Below are positions 19,593 through 29,146 of a stretch of 64,000 nucleotides of DNA, in pieces. Under the pieces are notes generated by a model. The model was not told the DNA's origin. It searched no databases and saw nothing but the letters and a program-made list of their open reading frames with translations. The translations under genes were made by a program, and so were the position numbers. The stretch's first letter is position 1. The number at the start of each line of letters is the position of its first letter. The stretch lies in the NCBI RefSeq assembly GCF_009833495.1, contig NZ_WUWG01000005.1, positions 124,001 through 188,000 on the forward strand. Reading direction: 5' to 3'. The stretch comes from Oceanomicrobium pacificus. Lineage in GTDB: Bacteria; Pseudomonadota; Alphaproteobacteria; Rhodobacterales; Rhodobacteraceae.

Positions 19593-21137
19593 ATGGCAGA
19601 GGCCGGAACGCGGCGCCGCGGGCGCGGAGGGGGCGGGGCGGCCCGCCGGGCGGAACGCAGCGGCATGAAGTTCGAGGCGGCGCGCTATATCAGCCGCAAC
19701 ATACCGGACTTCGATATCCTGAATGCGGAGGCGCTCGAGATCATCGAGGCCAATGCCGAGACCCTGCTGGAGGAGATCGGCGTCAATTTCGTCGACAATC
19801 CGGCCGCGCTGGACCGCTGGCGGGAGGCCGGCGCCGATGTGCAGGGCGAGCGGGTGCATATTCCCAAGGGGCTGGCGCGAAAGCTCTGCGCGACCGCGCC
19901 CGCACAGTTCACGCAGACCGCCCGCAATCCCGACCGGTCGGTGGAGATCGGTGGCCGCAATCTGGTGCTCGCGCCGGTCTACGGCCCGCCTTTCGTGCGC
20001 GACCTGTCGGGTGAGCGCCGCTATGCAACGATCGAGGATTTCCGCACCTTCGTGAAGCTCGGCTACATGTCGAAATGGGTGCATCATTCGGGCGGCACGC
20101 TCTGCGAGCCGACGGACGTGGCGGTCAACAAGCGCCATCTCGACATGCTGCTTGCGCATATGACGCTGAGCGACAAGCCCTTCATGGGCTCTGTCACCGA
20201 CCCGTCGCGGGCGCAGGACAGCGTCGAGATGTGCAAGATCCTGTTCGGTGCCGACCGGCTGGACGACACGACTGTGATGACCTCGCTCATCAACATCAAC
20301 TCGCCGCTCACTTTCGACGGGATCATGATGGGCGCGCTGGAGGTCTATGCGCGGCAGAATCAGGCCTGCATCATCTCGCCCTTCATCGTCGGCGGGGCCA
20401 TGGCGCCGGTCTCGGTGGCCGGCACGCTGACCCAGGTTCTGGCCGAAGTGCTGGCGGGCGTGGCCTACAGCCAGCTAGTGAAGCCGGGCGCACCGGCGAT
20501 TTTCGGCGCGTTTGTCACTTCGATCGACATGAACTCCGGCGCGCCGACCTTCGGCACGCCCGAGGCAAGCCAGATACTCTACGGGGCCGGTCAGCTGGCG
20601 CGTCGTCTGGGCCTGCCGTTCCGTTCGGGCGGGGGCCTGTGCGGCTCCAAGCTGCCGGACGCGCAGGCGGCATACGAGACCGCCAACACGCTGAACGCCG
20701 CGCTGCTCGGCGGGGTGAATTTCATGCTCCATGCCTGCGGCTGGCTCGAAGGCGGGCTTGTGTCCAGCTTCGAGAAATTCGTGCTCGATGCCGACCAGCT
20801 TGGCGTGTTGCACACGCTGGCGAAGGGCGTCGACATGTCGGAGAACGGTCAGGCGCTGGACGCGATCCGCGAGGTGGGGCCGGGCGGCCACTACCTTGGC
20901 TGCGCGCATACGCAGGCCAATTTCCAGACCGCCTTCTGGCGGAGCGATGTGCTCGACTACCGCCCGTTCGAGCATTGGCAGGACGACGGGGCACCGGATT
21001 CGGCGGCGCTGGCGCGGAGCCGCGTGCGGGCGCTGCTCGACGCCTACACACCGCCGCCGCTCGATCCGGGCATTGCAGCCGCCCTGCAGGACTATGTGGA
21101 TCGCCGCAAGGCAAGCGAGCCGGACGCGTTCACCTGA
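19593..21137 (+). CDS. MttB-family methyltransferase without pyrrolysine
   Basis: A 514-residue member of the trimethylamine:corrinoid methyltransferase family. The reading frame is uninterrupted, with no in-frame UAG, so it is one of the non-pyrrolysine members typified by glycine-betaine methyltransferase MtgB. The TIM-barrel core is evident (FMGSVTDPSRAQDSVEM, PLTFDGIMMGALEVYA, GAPAIFGAFVTSIDMNSGAPTFG, HACGWLEGGLVSSFEKF). No corrinoid protein or MtgA/MtvA-type partner is encoded in the window. The start at 19593 follows AGGAGATCGGCAG; the first 24 residues are Arg/Gly-rich. Roseobacters use related proteins on quaternary amines; the substrate here is unknown. Confidence 0.88.
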   Translation: MAEAGTRRRGRGGGGAARRAERSGMKFEAARYISRNIPDFDILNAEALEIIEANAETLLEEIGVNFVDNPAALDRWREAGADVQGERVHIPKGLARKLCATAPAQFTQTARNPDRSVEIGGRNLVLAPVYGPPFVRDLSGERRYATIEDFRTFVKLGYMSKWVHHSGGTLCEPTDVAVNKRHLDMLLAHMTLSDKPFMGSVTDPSRAQDSVEMCKILFGADRLDDTTVMTSLININSPLTFDGIMMGALEVYARQNQACIISPFIVGGAMAPVSVAGTLTQVLAEVLAGVAYSQLVKPGAPAIFGAFVTSIDMNSGAPTFGTPEASQILYGAGQLARRLGLPFRSGGGLCGSKLPDAQAAYETANTLNAALLGGVNFMLHACGWLEGGLVSSFEKFVLDADQLGVLHTLAKGVDMSENGQALDAIREVGPGGHYLGCAHTQANFQTAFWRSDVLDYRPFEHWQDDGAPDSAALARSRVRALLDAYTPPPLDPGIAAALQDYVDRRKASEPDAFT

Positions 21138-21140
21138 GCA

Positions 21141-21404
21141 TCAGCCGGGGCGCGCATCGCGCATTCGGGCGATCAGCGCGGCGAGCAGGCTGACGTGATA
21201 TTGCAGTTCATAGGCCGGGTCGCCGGTCCGGCGCAGCATGTCCATTTCGGCTTCCAGCCATTCGAGACGGTCCTGGCTGGCGCGTGCGCCGGGCAGGCGG
21301 GTCCCGCGCCCGATCGCCAGATAGGCGCGGGCGGCCTGAAGGAGCTTGCGCGGGCGGGTTCGGCAGGTCAGGTCGGGAAGGATCGGGTCGGGTGCGTGAA
21401 ACAT
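21141..21404 (-). CDS. Small protein resembling DUF6477
   Basis: An 87-residue soluble protein with the pattern RPRKLLQAARAYLAIGRGTRLPG followed by helical RLEWLEAEMDMLRRTGDPAYELQYHVSLLAALIARMR. This resembles the short Rhodobacterales family DUF6477, of unknown role. It is convergent with the MttB-like gene, whose stop is 4 bp away, and divergent from the DUF6456 regulator. Adjacency to DUF6456 recurs in Rhodobacterales as far as I recall, suggesting a shared function. The family name is from memory and needs a profile search. Confidence 0.65.
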   Translation of the reverse strand: MFHAPDPILPDLTCRTRPRKLLQAARAYLAIGRGTRLPGARASQDRLEWLEAEMDMLRRTGDPAYELQYHVSLLAALIARMRDARPG

Positions 21405-21584
21405 CGGGGGGACCTCCTGTGGATGACAAACGGGAGGTCAGCTTGGCCCCGGCGGGCCGCCTGTTGCGGAAAGCGGGCGTGCGGCGTTCGCGGGCTGAAA
21501 AATCGTTAAAAGTTAAGATCATTTTCAAGATTCAACTTTAGATAGAATTTTCGCTATTTTTTTTAACCCTGTTCTGCCCCCACC

Positions 21585-22688
21585 ATGGAACTGGCCACCC
21601 GCATGCCGCCGGACTGGGTCCCGGACGCCACCCGCATCTATCTCGAACATACCGGAAGCGGTGTGTCCTACCGGGCGATTGCCCGCCGCGAAGGGTGTCA
21701 TCCGTCCACGATCCTGCGCCGGGTCCGGCGTATCGAAGAGCGGCGCGACGACCCGCTCTTCGATGATGCGCTGACATGGCTGCACGGCCGGTTGCTGCGT
21801 GACGGCAGAGATCAGAGCGAGGATCCGCCATCCATGACAGTATCCCGACGTCTGCCCGAAACGCCCTCCGATGCCGCCATCAACCGCGAGGCACGCCGAA
21901 TCCTGCGCCGTCTGTGCGAAAGTGGCGCCGAACTGGTGATCGCACGGGATCTGGCCCGCGCGGCGGTCCTGAAAGTGACGGATGGCGGTGCGCCGGTCCG
22001 GATCGGCACGCTCGACCGCGACATTGCAATGAGTTTCGCGCTCAGGGACTGGATCGAGGGGTCGGGAACGGGACGGGTTGCGCGCTACCGGATCACGCCG
22101 GCCGGGCGCGCGGCCCTGAAACGCCTGATCGAGGAGGATCGCGCCGCCCGCAAGGGGGCGGGAACCGCGGCAGACCCGTTCCGGGCGCAGCACCGGATCG
22201 CAGGCACGCGCACCGTGGCCGAGAATGAGGGCGGCCGGCCCGTCACCCGCACGCTCGACTGCAACCTGGCGGAAAGCCCGCTTGCCGGGCTGGGCCGCAA
22301 ACGCGACCGCAACGGCAATCCCTATCTGAGCGCCGAGCAGATCGAGGCGGGCGAACGGCTGCGCGACGATTTCGAGCGCGCCCATATGGGGCCGCGCATG
22401 GGGCAGAACTGGGACCGGTTTCTGGTGGCCGGCGCCACCGGTGGCCCGTCCGAACGCGCCGAGACCGGCAGCCAAAGCGCACGCGACCGGTTCACCCAGG
22501 CCATGGTGCTGCTCGGTCCCGGCCTGTCGGACGTGGTGCTCCGCTGTTGCTGCTATCTAGAAGGGCTGGAAGTGACCGAAAAGCGGCTCGGCTGGTCGGC
22601 GCGGTCGGCCAAGGTTGTGCTGTGCATCGCGCTCGACCGGCTGGCCGGATTCTACGGGCTGGATACCGGGTCGCGGAAAATCGCGTGA
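21585..22688 (+). CDS. Helix-turn-helix protein of the DUF6456 type
   Basis: A 367-residue probable DNA-binding protein. The N-terminus contains a helix-turn-helix, VSYRAIARREGCHPSTILRRVRRIEERRDDP (about 26-56). The C-terminal third (about 250-365: GERLRDDFERAHMGPRMGQNW, then LSDVVLRCCCYLEGLEVTEKRLGWSARSAKVVL) matches DUF6456 in Rhodobacterales. The middle resembles a winged-helix (ARDLARAAVLKVTDGG, ARYRITPAGRAALKRLIEED). The ATG at 21585 has no clear Shine-Dalgarno and follows a very AT-rich stretch (21505-21565). The target is unknown. Confidence 0.75.
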   Translation: MELATRMPPDWVPDATRIYLEHTGSGVSYRAIARREGCHPSTILRRVRRIEERRDDPLFDDALTWLHGRLLRDGRDQSEDPPSMTVSRRLPETPSDAAINREARRILRRLCESGAELVIARDLARAAVLKVTDGGAPVRIGTLDRDIAMSFALRDWIEGSGTGRVARYRITPAGRAALKRLIEEDRAARKGAGTAADPFRAQHRIAGTRTVAENEGGRPVTRTLDCNLAESPLAGLGRKRDRNGNPYLSAEQIEAGERLRDDFERAHMGPRMGQNWDRFLVAGATGGPSERAETGSQSARDRFTQAMVLLGPGLSDVVLRCCCYLEGLEVTEKRLGWSARSAKVVLCIALDRLAGFYGLDTGSRKIA

Positions 22689-22691
22689 ACC

Positions 22692-23450
22692 TCAGCTGAG
22701 GCGGGAGGCGGCGTCGACAATGCCCTTGAAGTCGGAGGCCTTGAGCGAGGCGCCGCCCACCAGCCCGCCATCCACATCCGCGATCTCGAAAATCTCGGCC
22801 GCATTTCCGGCCTTGACCGATCCGCCATAAAGGAGCCGGACGGCGTCGCCGAACGCGTCACCGAACCGGTCCGTCAGGCGGGCGCGGATGAAACGGTGGA
22901 CCTCTTCGATATCGCCAAGCGTCGGCGTGCGGCCGGTGCCGATGGCCCAGACGGGCTCGTAGGCGATGATGGTGCCGGCAGCGTCCGCATTGTCGGGGAT
23001 GGAGCCGTCAAGCTGGGCGCCGACCACATCGAGCGTCCGGCCCGCGTCGCGGTCGTCACCCGTCTCGCCAACGCAGATGATCGCCGTCAGCCCCGCGCGG
23101 TGCGCGGCTTCGGCTTTGGCGCGGACGGTCGCGTCATCCTCGCCGTGATCGGCGCGGCGTTCGGAATGGCCGACAATCACCGCGACGGCGCCTGCATCGG
23201 CGAGCATCTCGGCCGAGATGTCGCCCGTATGGGCGCCCTTTTCCTGCCAGTGGCAATCCTGGCCACCGAGCTTGATCGCGGTGCCTTTGGCCAGCGCGGC
23301 CATGGAGGAGAGCAGGGTGGCAGGCGGGCAGAGCAACACGTCGCAGCGCGGGCGGGGCAGGGTGGCGTCGAGCGTGTCGAGTTCCGACAGAGCCTCCGCC
23401 AGACCGTTCATCTTCCAGTTTCCGGCCGCCATCTTGCGTCGTGTGGGCAT
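22692..23450 (-). CDS. tpiA: Triosephosphate isomerase
   Basis: Interconverts dihydroxyacetone phosphate and glyceraldehyde 3-phosphate. At 252 residues it has all catalytic elements: N11/K13 in AGNWKMNG, electrophile H95 in IVGHSERR, general base E165 in [11 protein letters not shown] (the mobile loop), and the C-terminal phosphate-binding [13 protein letters not shown] second possible start (MAAGNWK, six codons in) is equally compatible. It is convergent with the DUF6456 gene, with stop codons 4 bp apart. The HesB gene begins 420 bp downstream in coordinate terms on the same strand. Confidence 0.97.
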   Translation of the reverse strand: MPTRRKMAAGNWKMNGLAEALSELDTLDATLPRPRCDVLLCPPATLLSSMAALAKGTAIKLGGQDCHWQEKGAHTGDISAEMLADAGAVAVIVGHSERRADHGEDDATVRAKAEAAHRAGLTAIICVGETGDDRDAGRTLDVVGAQLDGSIPDNADAAGTIIAYEPVWAIGTGRTPTLGDIEEVHRFIRARLTDRFGDAFGDAVRLLYGGSVKAGNAAEIFEIADVDGGLVGGASLKASDFKGIVDAASRLS

Positions 23451-23508
23451 GCTCGTCCTCGTCTGTCGGGAGTGGGTGTCGGACAGCCGATCCGGCCGCC
23501 CGCTGCAG

Positions 23509-23871
23509 TCAGACCTGGTTTCCGGGCTCCGCGAACTTGATCGATTCGCCGCAACCGCAAGCTTCGGTCACGTTGGGATTGTTGAACCGGAACCCGCTGT
23601 CGAGCAGCGTGGTCTCGTAGTCGATCTCTGTGCCGAAGAGGAACATCTGTGCCATCGGGGCGATCATCACCCGCGCGCCATCCTGTTCCACGACCTCGTC
23701 ATGCGGGTCGATCTCGTCGACATAGTCCATCGTATATTCCATGCCCGCACAGCCGCCCTTCTTCACACCGATCCGCAGCCCCTGCTTGGAGGCACGGGTC
23801 ATCAGCTTGGTGATCTGGGCGACGGCCGCGTCGGTCATCGTGACGGCCTGCTGTCCGGGCACGGAAAACAT
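23509..23871 (-). CDS. HesB/IscA-family iron-sulfur cluster assembly protein
   Basis: A-type Fe-S carrier of 120 residues. The three family cysteines are present: C41 in [10 protein letters not shown] and C105/C107 in ACGCGES. Whether it corresponds to SufA, IscA or ErpA cannot be settled from sequence alone. Its ATG overlaps the TGA of the upstream coiled-coil membrane protein (TGATG). Upstream again is a SufT-like MIP18/DUF59 gene, so the three form a small Fe-S maturation operon, a common satellite of suf genes in Rhodobacterales. Confidence 0.92.
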   Translation of the reverse strand: MFSVPGQQAVTMTDAAVAQITKLMTRASKQGLRIGVKKGGCAGMEYTMDYVDEIDPHDEVVEQDGARVMIAPMAQMFLFGTEIDYETTLLDSGFRFNNPNVTEACGCGESIKFAEPGNQV

Positions 23872-24332
23872 CAGTTATTCTCTCCGGTTGCGCGCAAGAG
23901 CGATTCCATCTGGAGCGACAGGTCTTTCAGCCCGTCGGCAATCACTTCGATATCTGGGCCTTCGCCACCTTCTTCGCCAGTGGCAAGGTCACGCAAAATG
24001 TCGGTCTGGCTCTCAAGCCCTTTCAAGAGCGTCCCGAGCGTGTCGCTGGCCGAGGTCGCGGACTGGCTGATCCCTTCGCGGACGGTCTCCACGGCGCCGG
24101 ATATTCCCTCGACGCCATTACGCAGCGTGTCGAGATCAGATTGCAGGGCGGCATTGCTGGCCTGCAATTCGGTGATCTGCGCCGACAAAGCGGACATCTG
24201 CTCGGACTGCGCATCGGCCAGTTCGGTCTGGCTCGGATGGGGCATGTAGATCGCGACGGCCGCGCCGACCGCGCCGCCGACCACGGCGGAGACGCTGACG
24301 CGTGCGATGAAATTGGTGACCATGTTGGCCAT
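23871..24332 (-). CDS. Membrane-anchored coiled-coil protein of unknown function
   Basis: A 153-residue protein with one N-terminal membrane segment (about 9-29, ARVSVSAVVGGAVGAAVAIYM) and then a long heptad-patterned region (about 35-105: EQMSALSAQITELQASNAALQSDLDTL and similar) typical of a coiled coil. The C-terminal part is acidic and Gly-rich before a final helix (IADGLKDLSLQMESLLRA). It is translationally coupled to the HesB gene and lies 25 bp after the MIP18-family gene. Its place between two Fe-S maturation genes suggests a scaffold or membrane tether, but this is inference. Confidence 0.75.
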   Translation of the reverse strand: MANMVTNFIARVSVSAVVGGAVGAAVAIYMPHPSQTELADAQSEQMSALSAQITELQASNAALQSDLDTLRNGVEGISGAVETVREGISQSATSASDTLGTLLKGLESQTDILRDLATGEEGGEGPDIEVIADGLKDLSLQMESLLRATGENN

Positions 24333-24357
24333 TGGGGCAACTCCTGTAGGTGGGGGC

Positions 24358-24729
24358 TTACATGAAGCCGAGTTCGAGACGGGCTTCGTCCGACATCATG
24401 TCCATACCCCATTGGGGCTCCCACACCAATTGGACATTCACGGTCTTGACGCCGGGCAGCGGTTCCACGGCCTCGGCCACCCACCCGGGCATCTCGCCGG
24501 CGACGGGGCAGCCCGGCGCGGTGAGCGTCATGATGATCTCCACCTCGTTTTCGTCCGAGATTTCAATCGTGTAGATCAGGCCCAGATCGTAGATATTGAC
24601 CGGAATTTCCGGGTCATGCACGGTCCGGCAGGCTTCCACCACCTGATCGTAGAGCGGATGTTCCGTCGTTGATGGCTTTATCAACGGCGTGCCTTCCATT
24701 ATGGCATCTGCTCCGGCTTCCATGCTCAT
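24358..24729 (-). CDS. MIP18/DUF59-family protein, SufT-like
   Basis: A 123-residue protein of the family that includes SufT and the eukaryotic Fe-S maturation factor CIA2/MIP18. Diagnostic stretches are TVHDPEIPVNIYDLGLIY (about 37-54) with the DPE and LGL motifs, and LTAPGCPVAGEMP (about 69-81) with a conserved cysteine. SufT proteins assist maturation of Fe-S enzymes under heavy demand. The start at 24729 is supported by AGAAGGA 7 nt upstream; an alternative start 21 bp upstream has its Shine-Dalgarno too close. It heads an operon with the coiled-coil and HesB genes and is divergent from tgt. Confidence 0.9.
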   Translation of the reverse strand: MSMEAGADAIMEGTPLIKPSTTEHPLYDQVVEACRTVHDPEIPVNIYDLGLIYTIEISDENEVEIIMTLTAPGCPVAGEMPGWVAEAVEPLPGVKTVNVQLVWEPQWGMDMMSDEARLELGFM

Positions 24730-24799
24730 TGTCTCGTCCTTCTTGGGCATTCCTGAGTAATGATATAAGAAATCCCTCCAGCATCGTCCAGAGGACCCG

Positions 24800-25930
24800 A
24801 TGACACAGAAATTTTCCTTTGCCCTCAATGGGCGGGACGGCAAGGCCCGCACCGGCATCATCTCCACGCCGCGCGGTGAGATTCGCACGCCCGCCTTCAT
24901 GCCGGTCGGAACGGCCGCGACGGTGAAGGCGATGCTGCCCGAGAACGTGCGGGCCACGGGGGCGGATATCCTCTTGGGCAACACGTATCACCTGATGCTG
25001 CGGCCGACTGCGGAACGGATCGACCGTCTGGGCGGCCTGCACAGGTTCATGAACTGGGACCGGCCGATCCTGACAGACTCGGGCGGGTTCCAGGTGATGA
25101 GCCTCGCGGCTCTGCGCAAGCTCACCGAGAAGGGCGTGACCTTCAAAAGCCATATCGACGGCTCGCGGCACGAAGTGACGCCGGAACGCTCGATGGAAAT
25201 CCAGAAACTGCTCGGCTCCGACATTGTCATGTGTTTCGACGAATGCCCCGCTTTGCCGGCCTCGGAAGAGGATGTGGCCAAGTCGATGCGGCTCTCGATG
25301 CGCTGGGCGGCACGCTCGCGCGACGCATTCGGCGACCGTCCGGGCCATGCGCTCTTCGGTATCCAGCAGGGCGGTGTGACGCAGGACCTGCGCGCCGAAA
25401 GCGCAGAGGCGCTGCGCGAGATCGGCTTTGACGGTTATGCGGTCGGCGGGCTCGCGGTGGGCGAAGGGCAGGAAGCGATGTTCGGCGTGCTCGACTATGC
25501 GCCCGACATGCTGCCCGAAGACAAGCCGCGCTATCTGATGGGGGTCGGCAAGCCCGACGATATCGTGGGCGCGGTCGCGCGCGGGATCGACATGATGGAT
25601 TGCGTGCTGCCGTCGCGTTCGGGCCGCACCGGGCAGGCCTTCACCCGCTTCGGTGTCGTCAACATCAAGAACGCCCGCCATCAGGACGACCCGCGCCCGC
25701 TCGATGCGGACTGCACCTGTCCGGCCTGCCGGAACTACAGCCGGGCCTATCTGCACCATGTCTATCGCAGCCAGGAGATCATCGCCTCCATGCTGCTGAC
25801 ATGGCACAATCTGCATTACTATCAGGAACTGATGCAGGGCATGCGCGATGCGATCGCCGACGGCCGGTTCGACGCATTCCAGGCGGCGTTCCACGACCGG
25901 CGCAAGGATGGCGATATCGCGCCGCTCTGA
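24800..25930 (+). CDS. tgt: Queuine tRNA-ribosyltransferase (tRNA-guanine transglycosylase)
   Basis: Exchanges guanine-34 for preQ1 in GUN-anticodon tRNAs (Asp, Asn, His, Tyr). The 376-residue protein has the catalytic and base-recognition motifs: [12 protein letters not shown] (about 88-99), FDECPA (about 148-153), QGGV and GGLAVGE (about 216-222), and the zinc site [16 protein letters not shown] (about 306-321). It begins [19 protein letters not shown]. The two identical tRNA-Asp(GTC) genes at 29049 and 29147 are substrates of this enzyme. No queuosine-synthesis partner (queA, yajC) is adjacent. Confidence 0.97.
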   Translation: MTQKFSFALNGRDGKARTGIISTPRGEIRTPAFMPVGTAATVKAMLPENVRATGADILLGNTYHLMLRPTAERIDRLGGLHRFMNWDRPILTDSGGFQVMSLAALRKLTEKGVTFKSHIDGSRHEVTPERSMEIQKLLGSDIVMCFDECPALPASEEDVAKSMRLSMRWAARSRDAFGDRPGHALFGIQQGGVTQDLRAESAEALREIGFDGYAVGGLAVGEGQEAMFGVLDYAPDMLPEDKPRYLMGVGKPDDIVGAVARGIDMMDCVLPSRSGRTGQAFTRFGVVNIKNARHQDDPRPLDADCTCPACRNYSRAYLHHVYRSQEIIASMLLTWHNLHYYQELMQGMRDAIADGRFDAFQAAFHDRRKDGDIAPL

Positions 25931-26046
25931 GCCCGCACGGCGTGGTTTTCGCGTCCGCCCAACAGATTACGCAATTGCGGCAAATGTGCCCTTGCCCCGG
26001 CCAACGGGCGGGGGCATGCTGGCATCAGGTCGGCGGTTGACAGGCG

Positions 26047-26077
26047 CTTGAAACACAGGCGGACCGGACCCAGATAT
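26047..26077 (+). promoter_or_regulatory. Sigma-32 (RpoH) heat-shock promoter of lon
   Basis: CTTGAAA (26047-26053) and CCCAGATAT (26069-26077) are separated by 16 nt between the -35 core CTTGAA and the -10. This matches the RpoH consensus CTTGAA, 13-17 nt, CCCCATNT. Transcription would begin near 26085, about 70 bp before the lon start. Confidence 0.8.
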
Positions 26078-26152
26078 GGAAGCCGATACCGGAGGAGGCC
26101 GCGCGTTGCCGCACAGCGGGACCGGTGCCTTCTTGCCAGACAAGGAAAGCGA

Positions 26153-28558
26153 ATGACCGAGCAATCGAGCCAGAATTACCCTGTCCTTCCCTTGCGCGAC
26201 ATCGTGGTGTTTCCGCACATGATCGTGCCGCTCTTCGTGGGGCGGGAGAAATCCGTCCGCGCGCTTGAAGAAGTGATGAAGGACGACAAGCAGATCCTGC
26301 TGTCGAGCCAGATGAACGCGTCCGAGGACGAACCGACGGCGGACAGCATCTATCGCGTCGGCGTGCTCGCCAACGTGCTGCAGCTGCTCAAGCTGCCCGA
26401 CGGCACCGTGAAGGTGCTGGTCGAAGGCAAGTCGCGGGTGCAGATCACCGATTTCATCGACAATGAGAGCTATTTCGAGGCGGCCGCCCAGCCGATCGAG
26501 GAAAGCCAGGAAGATCCCGACGCGATCGAGGCACTGAAACGCTCGGTCTCGAAGGAGTTCGAGCGCTATGCCAAGCTCAACAAGAACGTGCCTGACGAGG
26601 CGCTGTCGATCGTGGCCGAGACCGATCAGGCGGGCAAGCTCGCCGATACGGTCGCAGGCCATCTGAACGCCAAGCTCGACGACAAGCAGAGCCTGCTGGA
26701 GATCGCCGATATCGGCGACCGGCTGGAGAAGATCTATGCGATGATGCAGGGCGAAATGTCGGTCCTGCAGGTCGAGAAGAAGATCAAGTCGCGCGTCAAG
26801 ACGCAGATGGAGCGGACCCAGCGCGAATATTATCTCAATGAGCAGATGAAGGCGATCCAGAAGGAACTGGGCGACGGCGACGAAGGCGCCGGCGAGATCG
26901 CCGAGCTTGAAGAGAAACTGGCCGCGACCAAACTGTCCAAGGAAGCGCGGGAGAAATCCGAGGCCGAGCTCAAGAAGCTGAAAAACATGAGCCCCATGTC
27001 GGCCGAGGCGACCGTGGTGCGCAACTATCTCGACTGGATGCTGTCCATCCCGTGGGGCAAGCGCAGCCGTGTGAAGAAGGACCTCGGGCGGGCGCAGGAT
27101 ATTCTCGACGCCGATCATTACGGGCTGGAGAAGGTCAAGGAGCGGATCGTCGAATATCTGGCGGTGCAGCAGCGCAGCCAGAAGCTGCGCGGCCCGATCC
27201 TGTGTCTGGTTGGCCCTCCGGGCGTCGGCAAGACCTCGCTCGGCAAGTCGGTCGCCAAGGCGACGGGGCGCGAATTCATTCGCATCTCGCTCGGCGGCGT
27301 GCGCGACGAGAGCGAGATCCGCGGCCATCGCCGGACCTATATCGGGTCCATGCCGGGCAAGATCATCCAGTCGATGAAGAAGGCCAAGACCACCAACCCG
27401 CTCATCCTGCTCGACGAGATCGACAAGATGGGGCAGGACTTCCGCGGTGATCCGGCCAGCGCCATGCTGGAGGTGCTCGACCCCGAGCAGAACGCGACCT
27501 TCGTCGATCACTATCTGGAGGTCGAATATGACCTCTCGAACGTGATGTTCCTGACCACGGCCAACAGCTACAACATGCCGCGGCCGCTGCTCGACCGGAT
27601 GGAGATCATCTCGCTGTCAGGCTACACCGAGGATGAGAAGGTCGAGATCGCGCGCCGGCACCTGATCGAGAAGCAGGAGAAGGGCCACGGGCTCAAATCC
27701 GGCGAGCTGGTGATCGAGGATGCGGCGCTGACCGACATCGTGCGCTACTACACGCGCGAAGCCGGGGTGCGGAACCTTGAACGCGAAGTGGCGAAGCTCT
27801 GCCGCAAGGCGGTGACCGAGATCGTCAAGGGCGCGGCTGAAACCGTGACCGTGACACCCGATAATCTGGAGGATTTTCTCGGCGTCAAACGGTTCAAGTT
27901 CGGTCTGGCCGAGGAAGAGGATCAGGTCGGCGTCACCACCGGGCTGGCCTGGACCGAGGTCGGCGGCGATCTGCTGCAGATCGAAGCCCTGCGCCTGCCG
28001 GGCAAGGGCCGGATGAAGACCACCGGCAAGCTCGGCGACGTGATGAAGGAATCGATCGAAGCCGCGGCCAGCTATGTGCGCTCCAAAGCGCCCGATCTGG
28101 GCGTGAAACCGACGGAGTTCGACAAGGTCGACATCCATGTCCACGTGCCCGAAGGCGCGACGCCGAAGGACGGACCGTCCGCCGGGATCGCCATGGTCAC
28201 GAGCATCGTGTCGGTGCTGACAGGCATCCCCGTGCGCCGCGACGTGGCGATGACGGGTGAGGTCACACTGCGCGGCAATGTGCTGCCGATCGGCGGGCTG
28301 AAGGAGAAGCTTCTGGCGGCGCTTCGCGGCGGCATCAAGACGGCGCTGATCCCGAAGGACAATGTGAAGGACTTGGCCGACATTCCGGACAATGTGAAAG
28401 ACGGTCTGGAGCTGATTCCGGTGGCCAATGTCGCCGATGTGTTGAAGGTCGTTCTGACCAAGCAGCCCGAGCCCATCGAGTGGGACGAGGCGCAGGAAGA
28501 AGCGCTGGCCCGCGAATTGAGCCAGGGCAGCGACGCGGCACCGTCCGCGCCGCACTGA
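26153..28558 (+). CDS. lon: ATP-dependent protease Lon
   Basis: Cytoplasmic AAA+ serine protease that degrades damaged and short-lived regulatory proteins. The 801-residue protein has the N-terminal substrate domain ([23 protein letters not shown]), a central ATPase with Walker [14 protein letters not shown] (about 353-365) and Walker [11 protein letters not shown], and a C-terminal peptidase with catalytic Ser in [11 protein letters not shown] and Lys in [10 protein letters not shown]. The start at 26153 follows AAGGAAAGCGA. A sigma-32 promoter lies 76 bp upstream, and a terminator follows the stop. Confidence 0.98.
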   Translation: MTEQSSQNYPVLPLRDIVVFPHMIVPLFVGREKSVRALEEVMKDDKQILLSSQMNASEDEPTADSIYRVGVLANVLQLLKLPDGTVKVLVEGKSRVQITDFIDNESYFEAAAQPIEESQEDPDAIEALKRSVSKEFERYAKLNKNVPDEALSIVAETDQAGKLADTVAGHLNAKLDDKQSLLEIADIGDRLEKIYAMMQGEMSVLQVEKKIKSRVKTQMERTQREYYLNEQMKAIQKELGDGDEGAGEIAELEEKLAATKLSKEAREKSEAELKKLKNMSPMSAEATVVRNYLDWMLSIPWGKRSRVKKDLGRAQDILDADHYGLEKVKERIVEYLAVQQRSQKLRGPILCLVGPPGVGKTSLGKSVAKATGREFIRISLGGVRDESEIRGHRRTYIGSMPGKIIQSMKKAKTTNPLILLDEIDKMGQDFRGDPASAMLEVLDPEQNATFVDHYLEVEYDLSNVMFLTTANSYNMPRPLLDRMEIISLSGYTEDEKVEIARRHLIEKQEKGHGLKSGELVIEDAALTDIVRYYTREAGVRNLEREVAKLCRKAVTEIVKGAAETVTVTPDNLEDFLGVKRFKFGLAEEEDQVGVTTGLAWTEVGGDLLQIEALRLPGKGRMKTTGKLGDVMKESIEAAASYVRSKAPDLGVKPTEFDKVDIHVHVPEGATPKDGPSAGIAMVTSIVSVLTGIPVRRDVAMTGEVTLRGNVLPIGGLKEKLLAALRGGIKTALIPKDNVKDLADIPDNVKDGLELIPVANVADVLKVVLTKQPEPIEWDEAQEEALARELSQGSDAAPSAPH

Positions 28559-28581
28559 GGCCTGACACATCACCAAATCGG

Positions 28582-28612
28582 GGGCCGGTTCCGCAAGGGG
28601 CCGGCCCTTTTT
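28582..28612 (+). terminator. Rho-independent terminator of lon
   Basis: GGGCCGG (28582-28588) pairs with CCGGCCC (28601-28607) across a 12-base loop, followed by TTTTT. It lies 24 bp after the lon stop codon. Confidence 0.85.
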
Positions 28613-28713
28613 CTTAGCGGGGATCGGGAAAAGGCGTGGACCGCCACGCGCGCGGGCAAAAACCCGCTTGAAGCCCTGCGCCGGACGGTCTAAAAGCCCG
28701 TCTGTTCGCAGTC

Positions 28714-28789
28714 GGGTGATTAGCTCAGTTGGTAGAGCGCTTCGTTTACACCGAAGATGCCGGGAGTTCGAGTCTCTCATCACCCACCA
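28714..28789 (+). tRNA. tRNA-Val (TAC)
   Basis: A 76-nt cloverleaf with encoded CCA. Acceptor GGGTGAT pairs with ATCACCC; the anticodon arm is CTTCG, loop TTTACAC, CGAAG, giving anticodon TAC (reads GUA/GUN). The T arm contains GTTCGAG. It lies between the lon terminator and a second tRNA-Val. Confidence 0.95.
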
Positions 28790-28824
28790 CTGCGGCGCGG
28801 CCGACGGTCCCGGACCTCTGGTAC

Positions 28825-28899
28825 GGGTGATTAGCTCAGTGGTAGAGCGCTTCGTTCACATCGAAGATGTCAGCAGTTCGAATCTGTTATCACCCACCA
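28825..28899 (+). tRNA. tRNA-Val (CAC)
   Basis: A 75-nt cloverleaf with encoded CCA and the same acceptor stem as the preceding gene (GGGTGAT/ATCACCC). The anticodon arm is CTTCG, loop TTCACAT, CGAAG, giving CAC (reads GUG). The D loop is one base shorter than in the TAC gene and the T stem has one G-U pair. The two Val genes are probably ancient duplicates. Confidence 0.94.
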
Positions 28900-29048
28900 G
28901 GTCCGGCCGGTCCGCGCCCCTTGCACGCCGCCCCGGCGCGGCAATGCAAAAACTCTCCCCGGCCCTGCGTATTGCGCTTGACGCTCCCTGACGGCGTCAC
29001 TAAAACCGCCCCACATTCGGCGGCAACGTCGAAGTCGTCCAGATAGCT

Positions 29049-29125
29049 GCGGTTGTAGCTCAGTTGGTTAGAGTGCCGGCCTGTCACGCCGGAGGTCGCG
29101 GGTTCGAGCCCCGTCAACCGCGCCA
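29049..29125 (+). tRNA. tRNA-Asp (GTC), copy 1
   Basis: A 77-nt cloverleaf with CCA. Acceptor GCGGTTG/CAACCGC, anticodon stem CCGGC/GCCGG with loop CTGTCAC (anticodon GTC), T arm GGTTCGAGCC. Identical to the copy at 29147. Confidence 0.96.
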
Positions 29126-29146
29126 CTATCTGAAACGACACCCTGC

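Noticed and set aside
19593-21137. Pyrrolysine-encoding mttB
   Set aside because: The frame contains no in-frame TAG before its terminal stop, so it is a non-pyrrolysine family member.
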